Of a stretch of 64,000 bases of DNA, positions 51,328-59,720 are shown piece after piece. Made by a program: the position numbers and the translations under genes. The notes under the pieces were generated by a model that saw nothing but the letters and a program-made list of their open reading frames with translations, did not search any database and had not been told where the DNA came from. The number at the start of each line of letters is the position of its first letter. The stretch's first letter is position 1. Origin of the DNA: an uncultured Exiguobacterium sp. (GTDB lineage: Bacteria > Bacillota > Bacilli > Exiguobacteriales > Exiguobacteriaceae); contig CAJYMC010000007.1 in NCBI GenBank assembly GCA_913775715.1, forward strand, positions 1,240,001 to 1,304,000, in the 5' to 3' direction.

Positions 51328-52341
51328 ATGAACCCTCAAGAAGAACTCCATCTCTTATATCTTCGCTTAAAGGAAGAAGAACCCTCCGTTGCACGCGGTG
51401 AGGCCTTATGGGCCATCTTTGAGGAAACAGCTGATGATTCACTCCGCTTCCTCTCTTTATGGACATTTTCACAAAATCAGTTTGATTTAGGACACTTCCG
51501 ATCGTTTCTTGTGTCCTTCACGCTCTTGATGGAATGGATCCGAAAAGATGAGATGACACTAACTCCAAAACAAGAACTTGATTTGTACTGGAACTACAAG
51601 TCCTACTTGATCTATATGGCAGAACAAGAAGACGTGACGGTCTCGCTTCTCGAAGAAGATCTTGATCGCTTCATCGATTTCTGTGACGCGCATGGCTTTA
51701 TTCGGACGCGCGACTATATCAGCTTCATGGTCTACAGCAAACTCGGTGACGAGGAACAAGCCGATCATTATCTATCGGAATGGGTCGACGCGCCAAGCGA
51801 CGAACTCAGCGATTGTCCATCTTGTGAAGCTTTTAGCCGAATGACGTATGCGATCGAGCGCGGATTCGAAGATCGTGCCTTGCTACTTTATGCAGCACTG
51901 CGGCATGAACGCGGATGCTCGCGGATGCCGGATCAGGCTCATCCATACATCCTGCCGCTATTCCTCAGTCGCAAAAAAGAACGCTTCGATTGGAGCGAAC
52001 GCTTGATTGAAGAAGTCAAACGTGGTGAAATGCTCTTCACTGGTGGCGATGAACCGTATCACCTGTATGCGAAGATGTATTATGACACGAACTATACGTG
52101 GTCGATGGAGGAGAAAAAACAATTAATCCCGTTCTTGACTGATCGTGGATATCTTCAGTTCTTACTCGCTCATTATGCGTTTGCCCATCGGCAATCTCTC
52201 GGTGAGGAAGCGTCGTATCTCGCAGCGCTCCGAACGAACCTCTATGAGATTGCTCAATCTCTCGATCGTCGGATCGAAGGTGTCTTTTACTTGAACCTCG
52301 TCGAGCGTGAACTGAAACGAATCACCCAGTTCGTTGCTTGA
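51328..52341 (+). CDS. Hypothetical helical protein
   Basis: 337 residues, soluble, rich in Leu, Glu, Arg and Tyr with regular helix pairs that recall TPR-like repeats; no family recognised. Start placed at the ATG after AAAGGAGGGG rather than 32 codons upstream. Followed 26 bases later by the VOC-S66 fusion gene, so probably co-transcribed. Confidence 0.6.
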   Translation: MNPQEELHLLYLRLKEEEPSVARGEALWAIFEETADDSLRFLSLWTFSQNQFDLGHFRSFLVSFTLLMEWIRKDEMTLTPKQELDLYWNYKSYLIYMAEQEDVTVSLLEEDLDRFIDFCDAHGFIRTRDYISFMVYSKLGDEEQADHYLSEWVDAPSDELSDCPSCEAFSRMTYAIERGFEDRALLLYAALRHERGCSRMPDQAHPYILPLFLSRKKERFDWSERLIEEVKRGEMLFTGGDEPYHLYAKMYYDTNYTWSMEEKKQLIPFLTDRGYLQFLLAHYAFAHRQSLGEEASYLAALRTNLYEIAQSLDRRIEGVFYLNLVERELKRITQFVA

Positions 52342-52367
52342 ATCTCATTCGTAAAGGAAGTGTCTTC

Positions 52368-53672
52368 ATGTTAGATCATGTCCAGCTCGCTATGCCAAAA
52401 AACGAAGAAGATCGCGCCCGTGCATTTTATGCCGGGCTTTTACATATGAAGGAAGTCGAAAAACCGACTGGCGTTCAAGCCAGTGGTGGTGTCTGGTTCG
52501 AAGAGCACGGTGCAGCGATTCACCTTGGTATCGAGGAGCCGTTCTCCCCTGCTAAAAAAGCACATCCTGGATTAACCGTCGCCGCGTTCGAAGCGTTGAG
52601 CGATGATCTTCAAGCTGCCGGGCATCCGGTTGAGCATGACACACGCCTTGCGCCGCGTCGTCGTTTCTTCACGGCGGACCCCTTCGGTAATCGTATTGAG
52701 ATCATCGCCGCCCACCTACCGACGTTAACACCGAAGAAGTTGACGGACGGTTCACATGTCCGCTTAGTCGCACCCGCTTCAAGTCTCTCAACGGTCGAGA
52801 TGAAGATCATCGACGGTGCGATCCAGACGCTCGAATCACTCGGGTTACGCGTCTCGATCAGTCAACATGCTCGTGCTGTCAATCCGTTCGGTTCCAGTGA
52901 TCCTGAGTTACGCGTCGCAGACCTGCATGCCGCGTTCGCTGATCCGAACGTCGATGCGATCCTGTGCGTTCGCGGTGGATTCAGTACGAATGAACTCGTC
53001 GACTTACTCGATTACGAACTGATTCGGACGCATCCAAAGATTCTTTGTGGTTTTTCCGATATCACGGCGCTCAGTCATGCCATTTTGACGAATACCGGCT
53101 TAGTGACTTACTCTGGACCGATGTTGCGGGCCTTCCGGGACCGCGACGCCTATACGATCGATTACTTCAAGCAAGTATTGTTTGGAACAGAACCCGTTAC
53201 GATCAAGCCATCCATTCATTGGCGGGATAACGATCGCGGACATGTCATCACGTTACCGAACAATGGACCAATCCTTTTATCTCATGGGCAAGCAAGCGGT
53301 CGACTGCTCGGTGGGAATCTTTGTACGTTAAATCTCCTGCAAGGCACACCGCATTTTCCCGATTTACGGGATGCGATTTTGTTCCTTGAAGACGATTACG
53401 AAGTTCATCCAGCGACGTTCGCCCGTGATTTCGCATCGTTGATGGCGCAACCGGGTGCGGAGACGGTTCGCGGAATCGTCTTCGGACGCTTCCAACTCGA
53501 AACGAAGATGACGGAAGAACATCTGCGTTATTTAATCTCACTTTACCCATCACTAAAACAAGTACCGGTCCTTGCGAATGTCGACTTCGGACATACGAGT
53601 CCTTTATTCACGTTCCCGATTGGTGGTCAGGTTGAACTGCATGACGAGGTCATCCGACTTCATATTTCTTAA
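52368..53672 (+). CDS. Fusion of a glyoxalase (VOC) domain and an S66 LD-carboxypeptidase
   Basis: 434 residues. Residues 1-117 form a VOC/glyoxalase domain (MLDHVQLAMPKNEEDRARAFYAGLL ... DPFGNRIEII). Residues about 120-434 are a full S66 peptidase domain of the LdcA/MccF type: GGFSTNELVDLLD, nucleophile Ser in GFSDITAL, GGNLCTL, a Glu in FLEDDYE and HTSPLFTFPIGG with the catalytic His. S66 enzymes cut the L-D bond in recycled wall peptides or microcin-type adducts; VOC domains often bind small antibiotics. No frame break separates the halves. Start has AAAGGAAG upstream. Confidence 0.82.
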   Translation: MLDHVQLAMPKNEEDRARAFYAGLLHMKEVEKPTGVQASGGVWFEEHGAAIHLGIEEPFSPAKKAHPGLTVAAFEALSDDLQAAGHPVEHDTRLAPRRRFFTADPFGNRIEIIAAHLPTLTPKKLTDGSHVRLVAPASSLSTVEMKIIDGAIQTLESLGLRVSISQHARAVNPFGSSDPELRVADLHAAFADPNVDAILCVRGGFSTNELVDLLDYELIRTHPKILCGFSDITALSHAILTNTGLVTYSGPMLRAFRDRDAYTIDYFKQVLFGTEPVTIKPSIHWRDNDRGHVITLPNNGPILLSHGQASGRLLGGNLCTLNLLQGTPHFPDLRDAILFLEDDYEVHPATFARDFASLMAQPGAETVRGIVFGRFQLETKMTEEHLRYLISLYPSLKQVPVLANVDFGHTSPLFTFPIGGQVELHDEVIRLHIS

Positions 53673-53678
53673 ATATTA

Positions 53679-53715
53679 AAAGAAGGAGACGCGGCAATCC
53701 GCATCTCCTTCTTTT
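53679..53715. terminator. Bidirectional terminator
   Basis: Stem AAAGAAGGAGA / TCTCCTTCTTT with an inner GCGG extension between convergent genes. Confidence 0.85.
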
Positions 53716-54039
53716 TTAATAGTCGAGCAATCTCGAAGCGTCGATTTGACGTTTCGACCCATCCGCAAACATCTCGAGTGTCGCGAAAATCTGGTCATTT
53801 GCCCATTCATAGTGAAGTAACGTGAAATCTTCAAGCGTCGAGACCGTCTTGAACGTTTTCCCGACCGTAAACGCACGCTTCCGGCTCGCATCTTCTGCCG
53901 GAACGGTGACGAAGATGACTGTGATCTCCTCACCCTTCGTATCATAATAGAATTCAACGATCCGACCGTCCGCTGTTTCAGGTAAGACACCTTTACGGGG
54001 CTGTCCGGTCTCGTCCAATTGTACGTATGGTTGCAGCAT
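53716..54039 (-). CDS. Hypothetical protein, 107 residues
   Basis: Soluble, mostly beta by pattern (VEFYYDTKGEEITVIFVTV). No family recognised. GTGAGGCG precedes the ATG. Divergent from the DUF2621 gene. Confidence 0.6.
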   Translation of the reverse strand: MLQPYVQLDETGQPRKGVLPETADGRIVEFYYDTKGEEITVIFVTVPAEDASRKRAFTVGKTFKTVSTLEDFTLLHYEWANDQIFATLEMFADGSKRQIDASRLLDY

Positions 54040-54130
54040 TTTTTCGCCTCACTTTCTCCGTCATTCATCATAGCACGTCCACCTGATTTATGCTAATCTA
54101 TATTTGATGTGAAAGGGGGATGAGTCGCGC

Positions 54131-54556
54131 ATGGAATGGTTCATGAACGGGATTCTGCTCTGGGGCTTTATCATGATTACACTCATGGCGATCGGCGGTT
54201 TTTTCATGTTCCGGAAGTTCCTCAAGAAGTTACCGAAAGAAGACGGTAAATCGATGATGGACTGGGAAGATGAGTACATCGACCAGACACGACATCTTTG
54301 GACGGATGAGACGATGGAATTGTTAAATGCTCTCGTCATGCCGGTCCCATCGGCATTTCGTGATGTCGCACGACGCAAGATTGCCGGACGGATCGGGCAG
54401 TTCGCGCTCGAAGAACGGGCGACCGAGATGACATCTGAGCTCGTCGTCAAAGGGTATATTTCTGCGACGCCGAAACGCGATCATAAATTCTTGAAAAAAG
54501 CTTTGACGGAGCACGCCATCGACTGGCGAGACTACGCATTATATTTCCAAAATTAA
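54131..54556 (+). CDS. DUF2621 (YneK-like) membrane-anchored protein
   Basis: 141 residues: one N-terminal membrane helix (about 7-28), then a cytoplasmic domain beginning GKSMMDWEDEYIDQTRHLW, characteristic of DUF2621. In B. subtilis yneK also lies next to ccdC and ccdA, as here, though the orientation is convergent. Function unknown. Confidence 0.75.
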   Translation: MEWFMNGILLWGFIMITLMAIGGFFMFRKFLKKLPKEDGKSMMDWEDEYIDQTRHLWTDETMELLNALVMPVPSAFRDVARRKIAGRIGQFALEERATEMTSELVVKGYISATPKRDHKFLKKALTEHAIDWRDYALYFQN

Positions 54557-54566
54557 AGGATGCACG

Positions 54567-54600
54567 AAAAAACCGCCGAAGTCTCCTTCAGCGGTTTTTT
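54567..54600. terminator. Bidirectional terminator
   Basis: 15-base arms AAAAAACCGC... / ...GCGGTTTTTT around a four-base loop, between convergent DUF2621 and ccdC genes, touching the ccdC stop codon. Confidence 0.85.
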
Positions 54601-55079
54601 TAGTGAGGTAAATGCGCGACCGGTACGGTGCCCGATTTCACCCGTTTGTATTTCATATACATCGCGAAGCGCCACGGTGCAATCATTCCGAAGGCAACGA
54701 GATAAAAGATCCCACCCGTTTCGAAGATATCGATCTGTCCGCCGATGAAAAATTTCGCAACCGTCCGAACGAGTAAGATGCCGAATAAGACGATGAAAAA
54801 TGCTTTCGAACGTTGCAAATAAATTTGCCCTTCTGCTTCATAAAAATTGGATGTCTTGATCAAAAAGATACTGAAGATAGCTCCAACGAGCAATGCTTCT
54901 GCTACCTCCGTCCATGTCAGACGGGATGCTGGGTATAAAAACTGCAGCATTCCTGTCGACATCGCAAACGGTGGGATCAAGATTTTTTTAGCATTCGTCG
55001 GCTTTGCTGATGCCTTCACACGAATGAAGCTGATCAGCAATCCCATGACGAGCGCTACCCCAGTTGATATCCAAATCAT
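54600..55079 (-). CDS. ccdC: CcdC-family membrane protein
   Basis: 159 residues with five membrane helices. IRVKASAKPTNAKKILIPPFAMSTGM is the CcdC (YneJ) signature. In B. subtilis it lies in the ccd locus, though it is not essential for cytochrome c maturation. ATG set after AAGGAAGT; it follows ccdA by 16 bases. Confidence 0.85.
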   Translation of the reverse strand: MIWISTGVALVMGLLISFIRVKASAKPTNAKKILIPPFAMSTGMLQFLYPASRLTWTEVAEALLVGAIFSIFLIKTSNFYEAEGQIYLQRSKAFFIVLFGILLVRTVAKFFIGGQIDIFETGGIFYLVAFGMIAPWRFAMYMKYKRVKSGTVPVAHLPH

Positions 55080-55095
55080 CCGATCACTTCCTTGA

Positions 55096-55794
55096 TTAAA
55101 ATCCAGTGAATCCGACGATGTCACTCATCCATGCTGCGAATTTACTCAAGCCATCAAAATACAGCATGACTCCGAAGACCATCATCAAGGCTCCCCCGAA
55201 TTTCGTTAATTTCAGACTATACTGCACGAACAGACGTGAACGACCAACGAAGAACGCCATTAATAAGAATGGAATCGAGAACCCGAGAACATACGCAAGC
55301 ATGTAGAACATACCTTGGCTCGGATTGGTCGCAGCTAATCCGATGACTCCTGCGAGAATCGGACCTGTACACGGTGTCCAACCGGCCGCAAAACCGATTC
55401 CGACAAGCACCGTTCCGACGTATCCTCCTTTTCGTTCCCCGAGATTCAGTTTCTTTTCACGCATCAAGAACGTCGGTTGCCATAAACCGACGAGGACGAC
55501 ACCGAACACGAAAATGACGAGTGCCCCAACCATCCGTAACGTATCCCGATAGGTGATGAAGACATCTGCGAACAGGGACGTCGAAAGTCCAAGTACAGCG
55601 AAGACCATCGCAAATCCAACGAGGAACGCTAACGTATGAAACAAGGATCGCCTTTCCCGAACCCCTCGTTCCTTCAAATCCGTTACCGATACGCCTGTGA
55701 TATACGAGAGAAATACAGGATACAGTGGCAACGTGCATGGAGAGACGAAAGATAATAATCCTGCTCCAAACGCTAACCATAATGAGAGCTCCAT
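55096..55794 (-). CDS. ccdA: Cytochrome c biogenesis thiol transporter CcdA
   Basis: 232 residues with six membrane helices. SPCTLPLYPVFLSYITG and GWTPCTGPILAGV each hold one of the two membrane cysteines that pass reducing power outward to keep apocytochrome c haem-binding cysteines reduced. AGGGG precedes the ATG. First gene of a ccdA-ccdC pair. Confidence 0.93.
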   Translation of the reverse strand: MELSLWLAFGAGLLSFVSPCTLPLYPVFLSYITGVSVTDLKERGVRERRSLFHTLAFLVGFAMVFAVLGLSTSLFADVFITYRDTLRMVGALVIFVFGVVLVGLWQPTFLMREKKLNLGERKGGYVGTVLVGIGFAAGWTPCTGPILAGVIGLAATNPSQGMFYMLAYVLGFSIPFLLMAFFVGRSRLFVQYSLKLTKFGGALMMVFGVMLYFDGLSKFAAWMSDIVGFTGF

Positions 55795-55953
55795 ATGAGC
55801 ATCCCCTTTCTTTACTACTATAGAAGAAGTTCCTCCTCTATTTTGCCAAACTCCTCTGCATTTAGCACCTATTATCTCACAGAAAGTTGCAAAAGATTCG
55901 TGTCCGCCAAAATTACAAAAAAATTACATTTCGTCGATTTTACTGAAATCTCG

Positions 55954-55982
55954 TTGCGCCTCGTAAATGGACTTGCTAGAAT
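55954..55982 (+). promoter_or_regulatory. Sigma-A promoter of the Spo0E-like gene
   Basis: -35 TTGCGC (55954-55959), 17 bases, -10 TAGAAT (55977-55982), 33 bases before the ATG. Confidence 0.5.
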
Positions 55983-56014
55983 ATGGATACGACACCAATG
56001 TAAGGGAGACTGCT

Positions 56015-56209
56015 ATGACGACACAACAACTATTGACGTTAGCCATCGAAGCCAAACGTAGCGAACTATATCATCAAGCTGACCAGTCCAGCTTTACCTC
56101 CCCGCGTGTTTTACAACTTAGCCATGAACTTGACGTCCTGCTTTTAGAATATTCACGGACAGTCCAAAACTACACCATTCACGGTTCGAACGAACCGCTC
56201 TTATCTTAA
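56015..56209 (+). CDS. Spo0E-like aspartyl-phosphate phosphatase
   Basis: 64 residues, the size of Spo0E-family peptides, which dephosphorylate response regulators such as Spo0A. The second helix carries LSHELDVLLLEY, matching the SxELDxLI family motif with its catalytic Asp. ATG chosen after AAGGGAG. It has its own promoter and terminator. The target regulator is unknown. Confidence 0.75.
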   Translation: MTTQQLLTLAIEAKRSELYHQADQSSFTSPRVLQLSHELDVLLLEYSRTVQNYTIHGSNEPLLS

Positions 56210-56220
56210 TGCACGATTTG

Positions 56221-56252
56221 GTCAGCATTCGAGTGTGAATGCTGACTTTTTT
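56221..56252 (+). terminator. Terminator of the Spo0E-like gene
   Basis: Perfect 10-bp stem GTCAGCATTC / GAATGCTGAC with six T residues after it. Confidence 0.88.
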
Positions 56253-56282
56253 ATGGTTTCTTATTTCTGATGGAGGTGCTTT

Positions 56283-56702
56283 ATGTCCGCTCTTACATTC
56301 ATTGCTAGTTCTCGCCCCCTCTTTATACCTGACGATCTCTCTCAATTATACGTACATGAAGTCGAACCGCTTGAATACGTCTCATTGAAGCGAGGACGAT
56401 TCACGATGCCCTACTTGTATACGATCGAAGGTGCTGATCAGTGGGAGTTCATGATTTACCTAGAGCGTTATATGGAAGAAGGAGATGTCTTAGAGTTGCT
56501 CTACATCGAAAATCAAAATGACAGTATGCATAACCACCTACCGTCCGCCCTTCTACTAGAGCCGATCGAAATCAATATTCGCCAGCGAACATACAAGACG
56601 ATTCATGGCACATTTCTTCTCACAGCTAACGATTGGATGCAAGAATTGTACCATCGTTCCTATCTGTCAGCGTTCGGGGTGACGACAATCGTCAAGTATT
56701 GA
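56283..56702 (+). CDS. Hypothetical protein, 139 residues
   Basis: Soluble, mixed alpha-beta. TGGAGGTG lies seven bases before the ATG. No family recognised. Confidence 0.6.
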   Translation: MSALTFIASSRPLFIPDDLSQLYVHEVEPLEYVSLKRGRFTMPYLYTIEGADQWEFMIYLERYMEEGDVLELLYIENQNDSMHNHLPSALLLEPIEINIRQRTYKTIHGTFLLTANDWMQELYHRSYLSAFGVTTIVKY

Positions 56703-57006
56703 ACTACATGTCTTCCATTTCATTTTTTTATCACTGAACGATAGTAGGATGACATAATTTCTATTTTTGAGTCTTTTTTCTGTTGAATTTTTCGAATTAT
56801 TTAGCAATAGTAATTCAAAAGACCTATAGACAGCCTTTTTTCATAATCAGTATGTCCTATCGATGACAAAAACCGTCCTTTTGCAATCTTGTTGTCACAA
56901 AAGCCCGGTTTGTAACTCGAATGACATTGACCTGTAAACGCACAGGTCAGATTTGCCGTGTAAAGTAGGAACAGTAAACACAGCATATGTCAGGAGGACA
57001 TCAATA
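56703..57006 (+). promoter_or_regulatory. 304-bp upstream region of the SH3b-3D wall protein
   Basis: No gene. It holds a perfect inverted repeat GACCTGT-6-ACAGGTC (56929-56948) and a half match to a WalR site (TGTAAC-5-TGACAT, 56911-56927), the control usual for YocH-type wall enzymes. No convincing -35/-10 pair was settled. The AGGAGG at the end serves the next gene. Confidence 0.35.
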
Positions 57007-57897
57007 ATGAAAAAAGCAGTTTTCGCTGCCGGTCTTGCAGCAACAGCTCTATCAGTAGGATTTGCCCAAGAGACAGAGGCTGCCTCAGAAACGGTAACAG
57101 TAAATACACCAGTACTCAACGTACGCACAGCACCTACAACTGCATCAGCAGACGTAGGGAATGTATATAAAGGTCAAACATTAAATGTCGAAGGACGTTC
57201 TGGCGCATGGATCAAAACAACAGTTAACGGTCAAAAACGTTACGTTCATGGCGCATATACGTCTGCAGCAGGCTCATTCGACTTTAAAAAAGCGACAGTT
57301 ACTACGGCAGTACTAAACGTCCGCACACAACCAACGACAAGCTCGAAAGACGTCGGTAACCTCTACAAAGGCGAAAAAGTTAACGTAGAAGGAAAAGTTG
57401 GTGCATGGATTAAAACAACAATCGATGGTAAAACACGCTATGTACACAGTGCATATACAACACTTGGTAGCGTAGCTAAAGCACCAGCAGCACAACCGGC
57501 TGCTAAACCAGCTGCGAAGCCAGCTCCAAAAGCAGCTGCTCAACCAGCAACTGCAACAAAACAATCAACACCTGCAAAATCAGGTACAAAAGTGACGATG
57601 AACGTCAGTGCTTACACGAACGATCCATCTAACAATGGTAGCCAACTCTACAATGGCCGTGCGTTAACAGCAAGCGGTTATGACGTCACGAATACGATCA
57701 CGTACAATGGTATGCGTATCGTAGCAGCCTCTTCACAATACCCAATCGGTACACGTATGCACATCGAAGGCATTGGTGAAGCAATCGTACTCGACCGTGG
57801 CGGCGCAATCCAAGGTAACCGTCTTGATCTTCTCGTTGGTTCACAACAAGAAGCACTCAACTGGGGTCGCCAAAACGTCACAGTTACTGTCTACTAA
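57007..57897 (+). CDS. Secreted SH3b-SH3b-3D cell-wall protein (YocH-like)
   Basis: 296 residues. Signal peptide cleaved near TEAAS (about 25). Two bacterial SH3 domains (about 28-90 and 100-157; each with VLNVRT-PTTSS/ASxDVGN and GAWIKTT) should bind wall peptide. A Pro-Ala-Lys linker (about 160-195) leads to a C-terminal 3D domain (about 200-296) with three conserved Asp, including DRGGAIQGNRLDL, related to MltA-type lytic transglycosylases. Codons such as GTA and ACA are favoured, a sign of high expression. Acts in the wall, likely in turnover. Confidence 0.88.
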   Translation: MKKAVFAAGLAATALSVGFAQETEAASETVTVNTPVLNVRTAPTTASADVGNVYKGQTLNVEGRSGAWIKTTVNGQKRYVHGAYTSAAGSFDFKKATVTTAVLNVRTQPTTSSKDVGNLYKGEKVNVEGKVGAWIKTTIDGKTRYVHSAYTTLGSVAKAPAAQPAAKPAAKPAPKAAAQPATATKQSTPAKSGTKVTMNVSAYTNDPSNNGSQLYNGRALTASGYDVTNTITYNGMRIVAASSQYPIGTRMHIEGIGEAIVLDRGGAIQGNRLDLLVGSQQEALNWGRQNVTVTVY

Positions 57898-57910
57898 TCA
57901 AATGAAACAA

Positions 57911-57944
57911 CCTGCCGGGCGAGACCGCCTGGCAGGCTTTTTTT
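57911..57944 (+). terminator. Terminator of the wall-protein gene
   Basis: 11-bp stem CCTGCCGGGCG / CGCCTGGCAGG (one G-T pair) and seven T residues. Confidence 0.85.
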
Positions 57945-57956
57945 ATGGCTATTTTT

Positions 57957-59720
57957 TTAAGAAACTGTGACATGACCGGATTGCAGTTGATACATCTTCT
58001 TATACAGACCATCTTGTGCAATCAATTCTTGGTGATTACCTTGCTCGATGACTTCCCCTTGATGAAGAACAAGAATTAGATCCGCATCTTGAATCGTCGA
58101 TAGACGGTGGGCAATGGCAATCGTCGTCCGCCCTTGACGCATCCGTTCAAGTGCGACTTGCACTTTCTCCTCTGTCTCCGTATCGATCGAGCTGGTTGCT
58201 TCATCGAGGATCAGGATTTTCGGATCCCGCGCCATCGTGCGCGCAAAGGAAATCAACTGACGTTCCCCAGCTGAGAACGTCGCCCCCCGTTCCGCAACGG
58301 GACTGTCATATTGCTGGTCCAGTTGATTGATGAATCCGTCCGCTTGAACGAACTTCGCAGCCGCTTCGACACGATCAAAGGAAATCGAACTATCGAATAA
58401 TCGAATGTTGTCCGCGACCGTTCCCGTGAACAAGAATGAATCCTGCAACACGAGTCCGACATGCTGTCGTAGTTCTTCCTCCGATAACTGCTCGAGTGGT
58501 TGACCATCAATCAAGATTCGACCCGATTGATAGGCATAAAAACGCATCAGGATATTGATGATTGAACTTTTCCCACTTCCCGTATGACCAACGAGAGCGA
58601 TTGTCTGTCCTTTTTTCGCCTCAAACGAAATCCCTTTCAAGACATCCTTCTCACCGTCATAACTAAAGCGAACGTCTTCAAAGACGATATGTCCTTCTGA
58701 CACACGCGCCTCCCCTTCGAGTTGTTTCGTGGGTTCTGGTTCATCTGTATCGAGGACCTTGAATACTCGGTCTGCCGAGACGACAGCTTGCTGAAACTCG
58801 GACAAGCGTTGCATGATTTGCTGAACTGGTTGGAAGATCCGCTCCATGTAACTAATGAAAGCATAAACAACACCGACTTGAACCGTTTGCGAGAATGACA
58901 AGACACCGAAGTACGTCACAAGTGTCGCAATCGAGATCGCCAGTAACAATTCGATGATGGGTCGTAGTAACCAGCTATCGAGTTTCAAGTTCTTGTAACG
59001 ACCGTTCTGGTGGGCGACGTTCGTCTCTTCAAATTCCGCCATCAATCGTTTTTCTTGACGGAACTGCTGGATAATCGCCATCCCGTTGATGGATTCATTG
59101 AGTTGGGCGTTGATTTTCGATAGTAAATCGCGGACTTCCGCGTAATATTTCGTCGAATACTTCCGGTAAATCCAAACGATGAAATAAAACAGCGGTAACA
59201 ACAGTAACGCAATCGTCGCGAGTCGCGGCTCTAATAGATAGAGGAAGATATATGTTCCAATCAACTGGACCCCACTTTGAACGAATGTCGATAAGACACC
59301 AATGTAGAGTTCTTTAATTGCTTCCGTATCGTTCGTGATCCGAGAAACGAGTACCCCGGCAGGCGTCCGGTCGAAATAGGCAAGTCGTAAATGCATGACG
59401 TGTCGGAAGACATCGATACGCAAGCGTTGAATGACTTGTAAGGCGATCTTTTGGAATTCGAATGCTTGTAAGTAATCGACGATGATTCCTGTCGTATGCA
59501 GTAACAAATACGCTGTAAACAAAAGTGCGACTTCCTGTACCGGATACGTACCCGGTGCGACGTATTCATCAATGAAAATCTTGACGAGATACGGTCCCCC
59601 GAGTTTTGCCGCTGTCGTAATGAACAGCAGAATGAAGGCGATGCTGACCTGTTTTTTGAACGGTTTGACGAAATCAAGCAATCGTTTCAGGACGGCTTTT
59701 TCATTGATATCATGATTCAT
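57957..59720 (-). CDS. Heterodimeric ABC exporter, subunit with catalytic Glu (BmrD/YheH-like)
   Basis: 587 residues: six membrane helices, then a nucleotide-binding domain with Walker A GHTGSGKSS and a Walker B ending in the catalytic Glu (ILILDEATSSID). Its signature is FSAGE in place of LSGGQ. In heterodimers a poor signature in one subunit pairs with a poor Walker B in the other to form the inactive site, as seen here with the gene upstream. Start overlaps that gene by four bases. Confidence 0.85.
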   Translation of the reverse strand: MNHDINEKAVLKRLLDFVKPFKKQVSIAFILLFITTAAKLGGPYLVKIFIDEYVAPGTYPVQEVALLFTAYLLLHTTGIIVDYLQAFEFQKIALQVIQRLRIDVFRHVMHLRLAYFDRTPAGVLVSRITNDTEAIKELYIGVLSTFVQSGVQLIGTYIFLYLLEPRLATIALLLLPLFYFIVWIYRKYSTKYYAEVRDLLSKINAQLNESINGMAIIQQFRQEKRLMAEFEETNVAHQNGRYKNLKLDSWLLRPIIELLLAISIATLVTYFGVLSFSQTVQVGVVYAFISYMERIFQPVQQIMQRLSEFQQAVVSADRVFKVLDTDEPEPTKQLEGEARVSEGHIVFEDVRFSYDGEKDVLKGISFEAKKGQTIALVGHTGSGKSSIINILMRFYAYQSGRILIDGQPLEQLSEEELRQHVGLVLQDSFLFTGTVADNIRLFDSSISFDRVEAAAKFVQADGFINQLDQQYDSPVAERGATFSAGERQLISFARTMARDPKILILDEATSSIDTETEEKVQVALERMRQGRTTIAIAHRLSTIQDADLILVLHQGEVIEQGNHQELIAQDGLYKKMYQLQSGHVTVS

